Source: Nymphaea colorata (taxonomy: Eukaryota; Streptophyta; Magnoliopsida; Nymphaeales; Nymphaeaceae). From it: DNA of 64,000 nucleotides. How positions within the stretch are numbered: position 1 is the first letter of the stretch; every line of letters starts with the position of its first letter. Positions 34,453 to 44,929 of this stretch are shown here, one piece after another. The stretch lies in the NCBI RefSeq assembly GCF_008831285.2, contig NC_045138.2, positions 5,857,205 through 5,921,204 on the forward strand. The letters are read 5' to 3'. The notes below the pieces were generated by a model that had not been told where the DNA came from, searched no databases, and saw nothing but the letters and a program-made list of their open reading frames with translations. Made by a program: the position numbers and the translations under genes.

Positions 34453-35386
34453 TTACTCAGCCGTAGACTGACAGCGGCGCCTCAACCGAATGGCAAAATA
34501 GACATCCCCCTGCACAAGACGAGCCACCGAATCTGGCGAAGAGAAGGTGCCCCTGAAGACCCTGTTGTTGCGCTCCTCCCAAATGCGCCACCAAGTTGAA
34601 ATGAGCCACAACCTCCAAACACGACCCCAGAAAGCAGACAGGTGAGGGGAAGGATAAAACAAGAAAAGAAGACAAATGGATGGTGGGTCTGGAAGACTAC
34701 TAACAAACGAAGGCCAGGTAGATGCAAAAACAATAGAGAAGAATAAGCAAGAAGTAAAAAAGTGGACCCGAGACTCAGCCGCGGCAAGACACAAGAGACA
34801 CTAGTTAGCCAAACTGATTCCAAGGCACTGTAAGTGGTCAAAAGTATTGATGTGGCCAGTAAGTAAAAGCCAGACAAAAGCAATGACATGAGGAGAGGGG
34901 CCAGGGGACCAAAGAGAACGGGGTGGGAGCGACGCAACAGAATGACCAAAGGAAGCGAGGTGAAAAGAAGAAAAAGTGAACTCACAGGTAGGTGAAAGAG
35001 GCCAGGATGAGGATGTGAACGATGAAAGGTCAGCAAGGTAGAGGAAAAAAGGAATGGCAGAAAGCATGTCGCACCAAAAGTGAGAGGGAGAGGTGTGAGA
35101 GATAGAACTATTCCAAACACTAGGGGAAGACAGGTCGAATTTGGAGCAGATGAATAGGGTGATGGAAGAATACTCAGTTGCTAGACGCCACCCATTCTCC
35201 CAGTTGCCAAATGCCACCCCCTAGAACATAAAGAAGACTCACCAGCCCGATTAAGGTTGGTAACCCCAGCACCCCAAGTGGACGCGGAAATACAACCATA
35301 TCCCAACGTGCAAGGCGATCCGAAGGCCGATCACCATCCCAGATAAACTTACGAATAATCTTATCATACCTACTCAGAACAGCCAC
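34453..35386 (-). pseudogene. LINE C-terminal (zf-RVT) remnant
   Basis: Pieces read IRKFIWDGDRPSDRLARWD and LGVLGLPTL, then FVWLLLTGHINTFDHLQ with a downstream CLLCL, and finally WRIWEERNNRVFRG. This is the usual end of plant L1-like ORF2 proteins. The frame changes several times. Confidence 0.85.
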
Positions 35387-35489
35387 AGGAGGCCGAAGAC
35401 AGCCAGAGCATGGAGGGCGACAGACGCAAGATAGTGCTTAGCAAGAGTAATACGACCTGAGAGAGAAAGCAGTTTTTCCTACCAACACT

Positions 35490-36724
35490 AAAGACGATCA
35501 ACAAGTTTTTGCTCTACTCCACTCCAAAAGGAGGGTGCAGGAGGCGACAACGTAATCTGGAGCCCCAAGTAATCCATGGACAGACCAGTTGCCTTACACC
35601 CAAAGCATGCTTCAGCGAGAAGCATCGTAGTTGGATCCGCGTGAGTGAGGGAAATGTGACATTTAGTGGAATTAATAGAAAGACTCGAAATGAGCTCAAA
35701 AATCCGAAGGATGAGCCAAGTTCTCACAATCTGTTGGCGGGAAGCATTGTCAAACAGGAGAAAATCGTCAGCATACTAAAGGGTAAAGAAAGTCTGAAGG
35801 TGGGGGAGTGAATGCGGTGTGAGGAAGTCAACGACCGTTGCGTGATGAAATAAAACAGAAAAGCTCTTAGCAACCAAGTTGAAAAGCGGGCGATAACGGA
35901 CAACCCTGATGGAGGCCACGCTCGAGACTGAAGAAATCGCCACACTTTTCATTGAAGGAGACCGCAAGCTGGGCCCCAGTGACCAACGAAATGATCCACT
36001 GTCTAAATGACGGACCAAAAGCAAAACGGGTGAGGATGTGAGAAAGGAAATTCCAACTAACCGAGTCAAAGGCCTTAGAGATGTCCAATTTAAGGATGAA
36101 GGAAGGAAGCCGCAGACTGCAGAGGGAGTGAACAACCTCATTGGCTAGGACAACAACATCCTGCAATCGCCGATCCTTGATGAAAACAATCTGAAAGGGG
36201 TTAATAATAGAAGACACGACTAGCGCAAGCTGCAAAGAGAGCAACTTAACAATAATCTTGTAAGGCGTGCCTAAGATGGAGATCGGACGAAAGTGGGTGA
36301 CGTCCATAGGGTTAGGGCGCTTAGGCACTAAGACACAGGTAGCTTGGTTAAATTCCTTAAGACATATGAAACTAGAGGCAAACTCATCACAAAACGCAAA
36401 CACATCAACGCTACAAGTCTCCCAAAATGTAAGAAAAAATTCGATAGGGAAACCATCAACGCCGGGCGCCTTACCAGAGCCAAGGGCCCAAGCAGCGTTC
36501 TTGATCTCTTGATGCAGAAAGGGCCGCTCAAGAGAAATCGCACACGAGATAGAGAGGGAGAAGAGGTGAAAATCCGGTAGCAGGACACGAAAGCAAAGAG
36601 GCTTAGAGTAGAAATCCCTAAAATGAGCGGTCAAAGCCGGAAGAATGTCATCACCAAGAAAAACCCTGTGCCCAATAAGCATGGACTGGAGCAACATCTG
36701 ACGGCGCATTTGAGAGGCGGCCAA
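35490..36724 (-). pseudogene. LINE reverse transcriptase remnant
   Basis: An open stretch of 285 codons (35867-36724) contains KAPGVDGFPIEFF, LVPKRPNPMDVTHFRPISI, ILKLDISKAFDSVSWNF and GLHQGCPLSP, the standard non-LTR RT blocks. After a frame change the catalytic YADD appears (near 35770) directly behind a stop codon that replaces the usual glutamine. SMDYLGLQI follows. Confidence 0.9.
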
Positions 36725-36899
36725 GTGGAAGAATCTAGAATTCTAGTCTCTATACGCAAGCCGACCCAGCCTAAAACACTGCTGCCAGTGAATGGACTCT
36801 CTAATCCGCCACTCCTGGGCAATACACTGGAGACAAAGGAGACAAGAAGATTGGTCCGCAGAAATATGGTCAGAAGATTGGAGGGATAGGATCTCCTCA

Positions 36900-37746
36900 T
36901 CTCAAACGGACACCTCAGAAAATTTGCCGCTCCAGAAAATACGTTTCCAGGCAAAGACCTCCCTCCTGATGGAGTGCAACTTCCGCGAGGGCCTGAAAGC
37001 GGCCCACCTACCATTGAGGGTGTGAGCCCACCAATTAGGGACAGCCACAAATGATTCATCTCGGAGCCACCAAAGCTCAGAACGAAACCTGGCGTGCCAG
37101 GTACCAGCCGTACCCCGAAGAAGGAAAAGGAGCAGCGGAGCATAATCAGACAAGTGCCTTGGTCCAAGAACCAAGGAGGACGAAGAAAAAATAGAGAACA
37201 ATTAAGGCAAGAGAAAGATATGGTCCAACCTACGAAGAATAGGAGGATTCCAATTGTTGAACCAAGTAAACATACCATTATTCAGAGGCACGTCAAAAAG
37301 ACCGAACTCATCAACAAACGAACGAAAAGCAGACATAGATGGACTAGAAGTGATAGGGGAGGACGAGTCAGTAGGGCTAAGCAAACAATTGAAGTCTCCT
37401 GCCAACAGCCAAGGTGAAGCAACAAGCTGACGAACATGATGCAAATCAGCCCATAGCTAGTCACGCAAAGCCCCAACGCAAGGGCCATAAACCGCAGTAA
37501 CTAAGACCGGGCCATTGGGCCAGAGACCATTAAGAGAAGTTGAGATAGAGTATCTACCAACATGCACAACAACCCCGTAAGAGGTGGAGACCAAGCCAGC
37601 AAGATGCCGCCAGTGACACCATTAGCCGGCAGGAACCCGAAGGACGGTTGACGAATACAAGCATGGTGGTGAAACGACGAATCACGGAGAGAGTCGCCCG
37701 CCCCTTCCCCATCCACCCCCTTATCGTTCACCTCTGAGCTTAACAC
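36900..37746 (-). pseudogene. LINE endonuclease remnant
   Basis: Pieces in several frames read FLPANGVTGGILLAWSPP, then WLLAGDFNCLL (the catalytic GDFN motif), FTWFNNWNPPILRRLDHIFL, and LSDYAPLLLF, where the usual catalytic SDH histidine is a tyrosine. The enzyme would nick target DNA for insertion; frameshifts and the lost histidine show that it is dead. Confidence 0.85.
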
Positions 37747-37750
37747 CGTA

Positions 37751-38026
37751 CAGTTGAGGTCGAGAGATCGAGAGAGAGAGAGAGAGAGAGAGAGTGACGC
37801 TTCACATGGGGAGCTATAAATGCGATCGTCGACCTGCTCCTATTGTTGTTCGTCTCTTTTCCTCTCTCTCTTTTGTCAGGGAGATTGGGGAGGACTGGTC
37901 TAAAAAGTGTCCTTCGGTTGTCGTCTCTTGCTTTGCTCTGTTGGAAGTGGTGGTGGTGCTGGGTTGCTCTCCCTTCGTGGTGCTATTGGTTAATTGGAAA
38001 GTAATCGCGTAATCGGAAGTAGAGAG
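37751..38026 (+). other. GA run and presumptive 5' UTR of the UVR8-like exon
   Basis: A short GA microsatellite (37766-37794) is followed by a stretch with a TATA-like GCTATAAATGCG at about 37812 and pyrimidine-rich sequence (TCTCTTTTCCTCTCTCTC) upstream of the ATG at 38027. This would fit a plant promoter and leader; it is inference only. Confidence 0.4.
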
Positions 38027-38114
38027 ATGGCAGAGGACGAGGTGAGCAGCGGTAGGACATCGCGGAGGGTTATCCTCATCTCCGCCGGTGCCAGCCACTC
38101 CGTTGTTCTCCTTA
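38027..38114 (+). pseudogene. Orphan UVR8-like first exon
   Basis: ATG at 38027 opens MAEDEVSSGRTSRRV and then ILISAGASHSVVLL. This is very close to the N-terminus of the plant UV-B receptor UVR8, an RCC1-type seven-bladed propeller (start MAED, then ISAGASHSVALLSG). The exon stops at 38114 with one base of the next codon, followed by GTAATC, so a phase-1 splice donor fits the place where UVR8 continues. No downstream propeller exons (the VCSWGRGEDGQLGHG region) are visible before the repeats at 38855. I read it as a first exon stranded from its gene, by capture or by insertion in its first intron. If the other exons lie beyond the window, it could still be functional. Confidence 0.72.
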
Positions 38115-38854
38115 GTAATCTCTCTCTTTCCTCTCTCTGTCTATTTATCTCTCTCTTCGACGTAGTAGTGTCTGTGCTTGTGCTTATTACTGGTTTTAAT
38201 TTAATTGGATACTAAAGGAGTAGAACTGAGGAATGTGTAGAACTTTCTTATTTTGCCTTCTGTTTAATTGCTACCACGGAGGGAGTATGCTCGTTTGAGG
38301 TGGTTGCAGGTTCATCTCTAGTTCTAATGATCTCGTTGTGTTGATCGTCTGTTTTGGCCTATACGACCTGGAATATTTCTGAAATTTGATTATATTGAAC
38401 AGTCCTGATTGTGAGGGAGGGAAGGGGATTGTAGATGGGTAGCATTTCCTGACAACATCTGGTCTGCAGATAACGTGTGTTTTAGCTGTTGATGGGTTGA
38501 CAAATTCTATCTTACAATAGCTATCTATCGTGCTTGGCTTGTTTCACTGTTCAGCATTTGTAATGGGTTCAATTTGTGACCAAGTTCAGATTCTATCTCA
38601 TAAATATGACGCTACATTTGAAATTTTAAATGTCTAAAAGTTTACGTTTCCATTAGATTTTCACAGTATAAAACATCCATTTCTAAACTGTACATCTAAA
38701 AACACACATGACGATCTAAAGGAAGAAGCTTAGGATGCTCCGTGTTTGATGAGTTTAAGAAGTTTAAAGCCCAGGATTTGCATTGGAAGCCTTGACAGAT
38801 CTACCTGCTATGGATGCTCGAAGTTTAATTAGTTAGGATGCTCCGTGTTTTATC
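38115..38854 (+). other. Intron-like DNA after the UVR8-like exon
   Basis: T-rich DNA of normal complexity with no open frame of note. TTAGGATGCTCCGTGTTT occurs near 38733 and 38834 as a direct repeat about 100 bp apart; the second copy abuts the CT tract. Confidence 0.45.
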
Positions 38855-39930
38855 TCTCTTTATCTATCTCTCTTTTTTTTTTAATTTCATTCTCTCTCTT
38901 TTATTCTCCTTTTTTCTCACTTTGATTTCTTTCTCTTTTATTATTCTTCCTCTTCCTTTGGCTTTGTGATTTTGCTCTTTCTTTCTCTTTCGCTCTCCCT
39001 CTCTACGATTTCTCTCTTCAAATATATTTTTCTCTCTCTTTAATTAACTTTTTCTCATTTTGATTCTCTCTCTCTCTCCCTCTCCTTTTTCGATTGCTCC
39101 TTCAAAATCTCTTTTTTCTCTAGTTTATATATTAATCTTTGTGTATCTCTCATTGATTTGTTTCTTAAAATCTTTTTTTTCTCTGCTTTTATTAATGGCT
39201 CTCTCTCTTTCTCTAATTTCTGTCTTACAATGTCTATTTTTCTTTCTTTTATTAGTCCATTTCTCTTTGATCTCCCTCACTCTTTCAATATTTCTTTCTC
39301 TCTCTTTATTTTTTTTCTTAAAATACTTTTTTATTTTTTTATTATTATTTTTCTCTCTCTCTCTTTCGAGTTTCTCTTTTAAAATCTCTTTCTCTTTTCC
39401 TCTCTCTCTTTTATTCACCTCTCTTTCACTTTTTTGTTTTCTCTCCCCAATTTTCTTTTTTCTTTCTTTTTTATTGATCTCTATCTCTCCCTCTCTTTGA
39501 TTTCTCTCTTAAATTTTTTTTCTGTTTCATCAATCTCTCTCTCTCTCGCCAACTTCTCTGTTAAAATGTTGCTTTTTTGCTCTTTTATGAATCCCTCTTT
39601 CTCTCTTTATTTTCCCCTTTAACATCTTTTCTTCTTTCTACACTTAATATCTCTCCTAATCTCTCTTTCTCTCTCTCTTAAAATCCCTTTCTATCTCTTT
39701 ATCAATTCTATCCCTTCAATTTCTCTCTCTCTCTTGAATCTATCTCTATCTTCTACTTCTCTCCTAAAATGTTTTTTCTGCCTTTTATTAATCTCTCTCT
39801 CTCTTTGATTTTTCTCTTCAAATCTCTATTTTATTAATCTCAATTAAAATCGCACTTTCTCTCTATTTTATTAATCTATCTCTCCCTCTCTCTTTCTCTC
39901 TGGATGATTTCTCTCTTAAAATATTTATTT
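38855..39930 (-). repeat. Pyrimidine tract (purine on the minus strand), part C'
   Basis: About 1.07 kb of C/T on the plus strand, the reverse complement of the GATTAATAAAAGAGAGAAA-type repeat. Open frames here on either strand are repeat artefacts. Confidence 0.88.
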
Positions 39931-39934
39931 CTCA

Positions 39935-40170
39935 CATTTTTAGTTTTAAATCACTTTAACCACATCCTCTATCTTCATTTTCTTGATATCTATATATTAA
40001 TTATTTTATTTAGTATCTCAAAAGAGTATTTTTCTTGAAAGGTACAACATCAATAGGATTGAAGTACAACAAAAGTAAGAAAAGAGCTATTTTCATCAAC
40101 TTCTTATAGAGTAGACGAATCTTCCTAACAATTCGGGCTTCTCCCCCATACTCAAAGATCGGAAGGGCAT
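39935..40170 (+). repeat. Composite repeat, part D
   Basis: Phrases AACCACATCCTC, CATCAATAGGATTGAA and GCTATTTTCATCAACTTC match the copies at 42665, 48065 and (reversed) 25786. Confidence 0.85.
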
Positions 40171-40189
40171 ATTTTCATAATTTTTAAAA

Positions 40190-40610
40190 TAGGAAAAAAA
40201 TTTCTTTAATGTTTACACATAAATTAAAAAGTTTCCTATATTTGTATATATTGATAACTTTAAGCTGGTTCAAAATTGTTTGGAAATAAGCCCTAACAAA
40301 GGTCTTGGAGACTTATCTTGGGCTTTTCAATGAACACTAGTTCCTCTCTAACCTACATAAAAAATGATAAAATTGGTAAATATCTAAAATTAGTTTTTAA
40401 ACTTACAATTTTAGTTTCAACAAAAAATCAAGATATCTTCATTAAAGCAAACCTCTTGTTTGCATCCCAAAAATTTTTATTGGTTTTGGAGTGCTCAAGA
40501 AAAATGAGGTTTGGTTGTGAAATAAGAAAGAAAGAGACTCGACCGTCGGTATGATGATTGACCGTTGCTGGTGCCTTTACCGGTGGTAATCAACCCTGAA
40601 AGAGATGCAG
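40190..40610 (-). repeat. Fragment of the long LTR-like element
   Basis: The minus strand of 40480-40610 matches 4081-4205, including the GGTAATCAACCCT block and GAGTGCTCAAGAAAAATGAG, and resembles 33640-33720. GGTCTTGGAGACTTATCTTGG at about 40300 matches the 3070 region in the plus orientation, so the fragment is rearranged. Confidence 0.65.
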
Positions 40611-40734
40611 CTCGGTTCAATTTAAGAAGATAAAGTAGGCTTCCTATAATTGCTTAAGGAATGAGGGACTGTAGGCGAAAATTTTATTACAAAACACGTG
40701 ACAGAATAGGCGTCACCATTTTAAATAAAAATTG

Positions 40735-41600
40735 CACAAAAATTCACTTCACTTAGTATAAAAGCCCATATTCTTGAACTGATTGATCACCCCTCACAGG
40801 CGTTAATGGCCATAAGAACCTAAGAATTTGTAAAGGCACTGTTGGAGTTTGTTCACACATAAGGGGGTGAAGGAGACCAAGGGAAAATTGACATCATTTT
40901 TGCGCAACCTTGTCAGATTCTTATTGCATAATAATGGGTCTATTCGGTTCAACATTCTCCATTTGTACATAGTGAATGTATAGGACCTAATTTCTCTGAC
41001 CAATTATTTTCAGTTTTTGTTAATGTTCAGAGTTGTTGTTGTGGCCTCTTTCTACTACTATACACATTGGGAAATATGTGTGAAAGTCCAGCCTTCAATT
41101 TGATTTTCATGATGCTACTTCTCGGGACAGCAAAGTGATGGCATACACTACATTTTAAGTTCAAAGGAGTAACAGAAGACCTTTGAGGTAGAGGGAAGGG
41201 TGAAAGGCTTCTATTTAAGTTAAAAGTTGTTGTTCATTGCTTTGGCAAGATTGCAATTCATCTTCTTGAAGCTCAATCACCCACTTGTCATACCATCAAA
41301 AATATTTTTTCCAGTGTCTTCATTCTTCTATAATGACGGTGTGGAAATCTTGGATGTTAGTAGCTAGTCCTGATATTTGTTATGTTTTGCGTGCAATTAG
41401 CTCTTAGTCACCTTCTCGTGCTTCTGGCTCTCAAGGTAACCTGCCAAAAAATAAATTAAATCATGGGCCAATTTCAAGTTCTGCTAATTGACAAGTTGGA
41501 GCAGGTTACTCCAAGTGATGTCTGCCATGTGCACAAACTTAAAATTAACCTTCAACCTAAGAGTCCTATGGCTAAGTTTAAATCTTTTGTGGATTATCTC
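40735..41600 (+). repeat. Composite repeat, part E
   Basis: Plus-strand copy of the element seen reversed at 26991-27955. It runs straight into a purine/pyrimidine tract at TTGTGGATTATCTCCC, as the other copies do. Confidence 0.8.
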
Positions 41601-41910
41601 CCTTTGATTTCTTTCTTATAATCTTTCTCCTCTTTTATTAATATTCCTTGCCATTTCTAATCATTATTTTCTCCCTGTCTCTCTCTTTTTGATTTTTCTC
41701 TTAAAATCTCACTTTCTCTCTCTTTTATTAATAGATTTCTTTTTCAATTTCTCCCTCTCTACCTCTCTCTTTCCTTCTATGTCTATCTCTTTCTTCCATT
41801 TCTCCTTCAAAAATTTTATCTCTTTTATATATTAATATATGTTTATCTCTCTTTGATTTATCTCTTAAATGTCTTTTTCTCTATCCTTTATTAATTTCTC
41901 TCTCTCTTTG

Positions 41911-41913
<3 letters not shown>

Positions 41914-41957
<44 letters not shown>
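41914..41957. repeat. (TA)n microsatellite
   Basis: About 22 TA dinucleotides within the CT-rich tract. Confidence 0.95.
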
Positions 41958-41963
<6 letters not shown>

Positions 41964-41988
41964 CCTTTTCTCTCTCTTTTATTAATCC

Positions 41989-42231
41989 TTAAACCAGGGC
42001 ATCCGCTGGCCCAGGTGCAGGCCCAGGTCCACCGGCATGGGTCAGGCCGATGGGGGGCCCGATTCGGCCCGACAAATTTTAAACATTATTTTTATTATAT
42101 TAATAATATATTATAAATTTATTTTGATACTTTAAAAATATTTTTTTATTGTAACCGGACCCGGCTCTTATTGGGCCAGCCCGGACCCAGCTCTTATCGG
42201 ACCGGGCTGGGCCGGCCCGATGCCCAGGTCT
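41989..42231. mobile_element. 243-bp hAT-like miniature element (GGGCAT-GGCCC ends)
   Basis: The inner ends are inverted: CCAGGGCATCCGCTGGCCC on the left, and GGGCCGGCCCGATGCCCAGG on the right. The flanks ATTAATCC (41981-41988) and ATTAATCC (42232-42239) are an exact 8-bp duplication. The centre is AT-rich, with no coding capacity. Confidence 0.8.
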
Positions 42232-42664
42232 ATTAATCCCTCTCTTTGTCTTTCTTTCGATTTTTTTTTTAAATATATATTTTCCTCTCTCTCTCTTCAA
42301 TTTGTCTTTTAAAATTTCTCTTTCTCTCTCTTTGTTAACCAATCTTTCTCTTTTTGGTTTCTCTCTCTGGTTTCTCTTTTAAAATCTATTTTTTTCCTCT
42401 CTTTTGTTGATCTCTATCCTTTATCAATCTCCATCTCTCTTATCTTTTCAATTTTTTTCTGGCTCTTTTATTTGCCTCTTAAAGTATTTTTTTTCTCTTT
42501 TTCATTAATATCTCTCTCTCTTTTTGATTTTTTTCTTAAGATACATTTTTCTGTCTCTTTTATTAATCTCTATCTTTGATTTCTTTCTTAAAATCTTTCT
42601 TTTTATCTCTTTTATTAATATCTCCCATCTCTCTTGCTCTTCAATTTCTCTTTTAAAATTTCTG

Positions 42665-42905
42665 GTAGTTGCTCTTTTATTTTTAAACCAAAACTTTAAC
42701 CACATTCTTTTCTTCATTCTCTTGATAATCACCTATTGACCATTTTATTCGTGTCTCGAAGGTGTATTTTCCTTGAAAAGTACATCATCAATAGGATTGA
42801 AATACAATAAGAGAATGAGAAGAGCTATTTTCATCCACTTCTTCTAGTGCACAATATTCTTGCTCATAGTCTAAGCCCATACAAAACGATGGGAAGGGCT
42901 TTCTC
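42665..42905 (+). repeat. Composite repeat, part D
   Basis: Same landmarks as the 48065 copy (TTAACCACATTCTTTTCTTC, GTACATCATCAATAGGATTG). The composite ends here. Confidence 0.85.
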
Positions 42906-43006
42906 CCCGTTTGCTGGGCGGGTGAAATTTAACGCGGTATTACCATGAAAAATTTTTTTAGAAAAATTTACAGGATGAAATTTCCCCCTCTTCCAATCTG
43001 AAACTC

Positions 43007-43132
43007 TGTTTGATGCACAGGAAGAATTTACCGTGGTAAATTTAACCTTGTCTGATGCACAAGAAAAATTAAACATGGTAAATTTAATCATGTTTGATGC
43101 ACATGAAGAATTTAACGTGGTAAATGTTGTTT
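43007..43132. repeat. Three-copy 42-bp tandem repeat
   Basis: Units start at 43007, 43049 and 43091 with TGTTTGATGCAC or TGTCTGATGCAC and continue to GTGGTAAATTTAAC-like ends. Because 42 is a multiple of three, the minus strand reads a repeated 14-residue peptide (for example FNFSCASDKVKFTT), but no gene is evident around it. Confidence 0.92.
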
Positions 43133-44496
43133 TTTTTGTGTCTTCTCCTCTCCAAATTTAGCTGCCTCTGCCCTTGCTCTTCATCAAAGTATGATTTCTT
43201 CTCCAAAAGAAAGCCGACTCTTGTGATGTATCGAATTTTTGGCCTTTACCAATCATTTGGGTCCCAAAAAGATCATTTGCAAGGTCATAGCTAACTTGTT
43301 GAAGCAGCTCATGCCTCACCTGGTGTCATCTTCCTAGCTTCTTTTTTTTTTTTTTAATTCCTCACTGCTGCCTGCGCTGTGAATTCATTTTTGTTTCTGA
43401 ATTAGCTCATTCTTTGGCTTCTTGCAGCTACCCACTTTACATGTTCCGAAAAAGCTGTTGCACTCGTTTCCATCAAAATTTGGAGGACTGGAGAGACCTT
43501 ACGTTCCCTTGATGGAGAATGTTAAGCAATTCCCTTTCACCATTTGTCTTTGTGTTTACTTGTGAACCAGCAATTGGACCGTCTACCAAAATACCACACA
43601 ACCACATGTGCCAAATCTCCCAGGACGACAGGGCAACTTGCACTTAAAAAAACCTAGGCATTACCGACAACCGGAACATGTGGGTCACTATTCAAGCTAC
43701 AGTAGGCAGCTATTTGGGTTTAATTGTCAAAATTCAGAATCAGAAAAAAACATTTTGCCTAGATCACTAACTAACACAACAATTTTCATTTGCAGAATAA
43801 TATCTTAAGACAAGTGCACAAGTTTTCTAGGTCGATTCAAGAAGATATAACAGCAGGATTAACATCATGGAGTTCTCCATGAGAACCATAAGGACCATCT
43901 GTTATCATTCTTTCCAAAAGAGGCCTAGAATGACAACAATCTACTCATTTTATTCAACCGTAACCACCACTGTGGTGCATCATCCGGACTCGAGAAGGTT
44001 TGACAACTTCAACCTTGAACCATGCAATACAACACTCGTTATATGTACAGGGGAACCAACATTTTATTTATAATTTGGTAAAAGTATAAAGGTAACAAAG
44101 CCAGAAAATTCCCGACCTTTCAAGAAATGCCGCTTGCTCAACATTTTCTTTACAGTTTGGCTACGATATACTCATCTCTACAGACTGTAAAATTTTTACA
44201 TGTACCTCAAGGTGACTTGAGCATCAATATCTGCAATTACTAATCCTAAGAATCGGCATCACCACAGCCATTTACTTGAATTACAGTTAAGGGATTACAA
44301 GATATACACAACAGGAAGATTATTAAGCTGGCCTACCATTTATACAATTAACCTCTGCATCTATTGCCTCTCATTTTCAATCTACCAAAAAGACAAATGA
44401 AGATGGGAAGGAGAACAAAACAAACATGGACTGGTTTCCAATTACGCCAGCCATGTTAGCTGTACAAGGTCTCCTCATCCTCTGTTTTCAAGGTGC
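43133..44496. other. Intergenic DNA, possibly the 3' flank of the Pumilio fragment; one exon-like island
   Basis: At 43438-43520 (plus) an open stretch reading LHVPKKLLHSFPSKFGG and then LERPYVPLMEN lies between a good acceptor (TTCTTGCAG) and a donor-like GTTAAG. I cannot assign it. The rest is AT-rich and may include 3' UTR or downstream DNA of the minus-strand Pumilio gene piece. Confidence 0.4.
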
Positions 44497-44729
44497 TTAG
44501 GAAGTAGATGCCCCCATGCGCCTCTCTGTTACATACAGAATGAACATCAACAACTGCTAAAAGAAAAGAGCATAACTGTTAAGGGTGTTTTGCAACTTTT
44601 TCTACCTCCATTAGCTATGAGCTTCTCCACACGAGCAACAATGTGCTTTCCATAAGTATATCGCTTCAGAGCATTCAAGTGCACCTTGATTCGTGACAGA
44701 ATGAATTCACGTTGTTGGTCATCACAAGT
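44497..44729 (-). pseudogene. Pumilio (PUM-HD) terminal exons
   Basis: Minus-strand exon 44606-44729 reads [20 protein letters not shown] and then [21 protein letters not shown]. This is the last part of the Pumilio homology domain of plant PUF RNA-binding proteins, which bind mRNA 3' UTRs to repress or destabilise them. A donor GTAGAA follows. An acceptor GTATGTAACAG precedes a short last exon (44497-44525) that restores the frame (ERRMGASTS) and ends in TAA, so splicing phase and stop are preserved. Upstream Pumilio repeats are absent: four bases before the exon the sequence becomes an LRR relic from an NLR gene. It therefore looks like the surviving 3' end of a gene cut by rearrangement. 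Confidence 0.8.
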
Positions 44730-44733
44730 AGAA

Positions 44734-44806
44734 AGTCTTCAACTTATTAGATCCATGTACCTTCAATGACTTGAGAGCAGGCATGTCAGCGAGGGTCTTC
44801 AGCCTC
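44734..44806 (-). pseudogene. 24-residue LRR relic of an NLR gene
   Basis: The minus strand reads RLKTLADMPALKSLKVHG and then SNKLKT without gaps. This is one unit of the 20-residue LRR array of NLR2/NLR3 (compare IPALKSLTMHGSDRL in NLR2). It joins the Pumilio exon four bases downstream. Confidence 0.85.
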
Positions 44807-44929
44807 ATCACACATATTTCACACATATCTTCTAATACCATTATTTAGAGTTTGAAGATGGATTTCCAGACCTTTGAAACCTGGGGCAAGAGAAGAGGAC
44901 CCGCCAGCCCATGAGATCTGATTGTCTTT

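Larger units (their letters stand above)
34453..37750 (-). mobile_element. Decayed L1-like LINE (ORF2 remnant)
   Basis: On the minus strand, in order: an APE-type endonuclease (about 37746-36900), a reverse transcriptase (36724-35490) and a C-terminal zinc-finger region (35386-34453). The element is 5' truncated, since the endonuclease begins only near FGFLPANGVTGGILLAWS. Its 3' part ends in ordinary sequence near 34310, and no poly(A) or target duplication could be identified. It lies between purine-tract DNA and the UVR8-like exon. Confidence 0.9.
41600..42665 (-). repeat. Pyrimidine tract (part C') with nested elements
   Basis: CT-rich on the plus strand. It is interrupted by a (TA)n run (41914-41957) and by a 243-bp hAT-like miniature element (41989-42231). 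Confidence 0.85.

Noticed and set aside
36267-36889. Plus-strand open frames across the LINE
   Set aside because: They are shadows of the minus-strand reverse transcriptase and endonuclease.
39060-39500. Ser/Leu/Phe-rich open frames in CT-rich tracts that look like membrane proteins
   Set aside because: They are the complementary reading of the same purine repeats; hydrophobicity follows from the CT composition.
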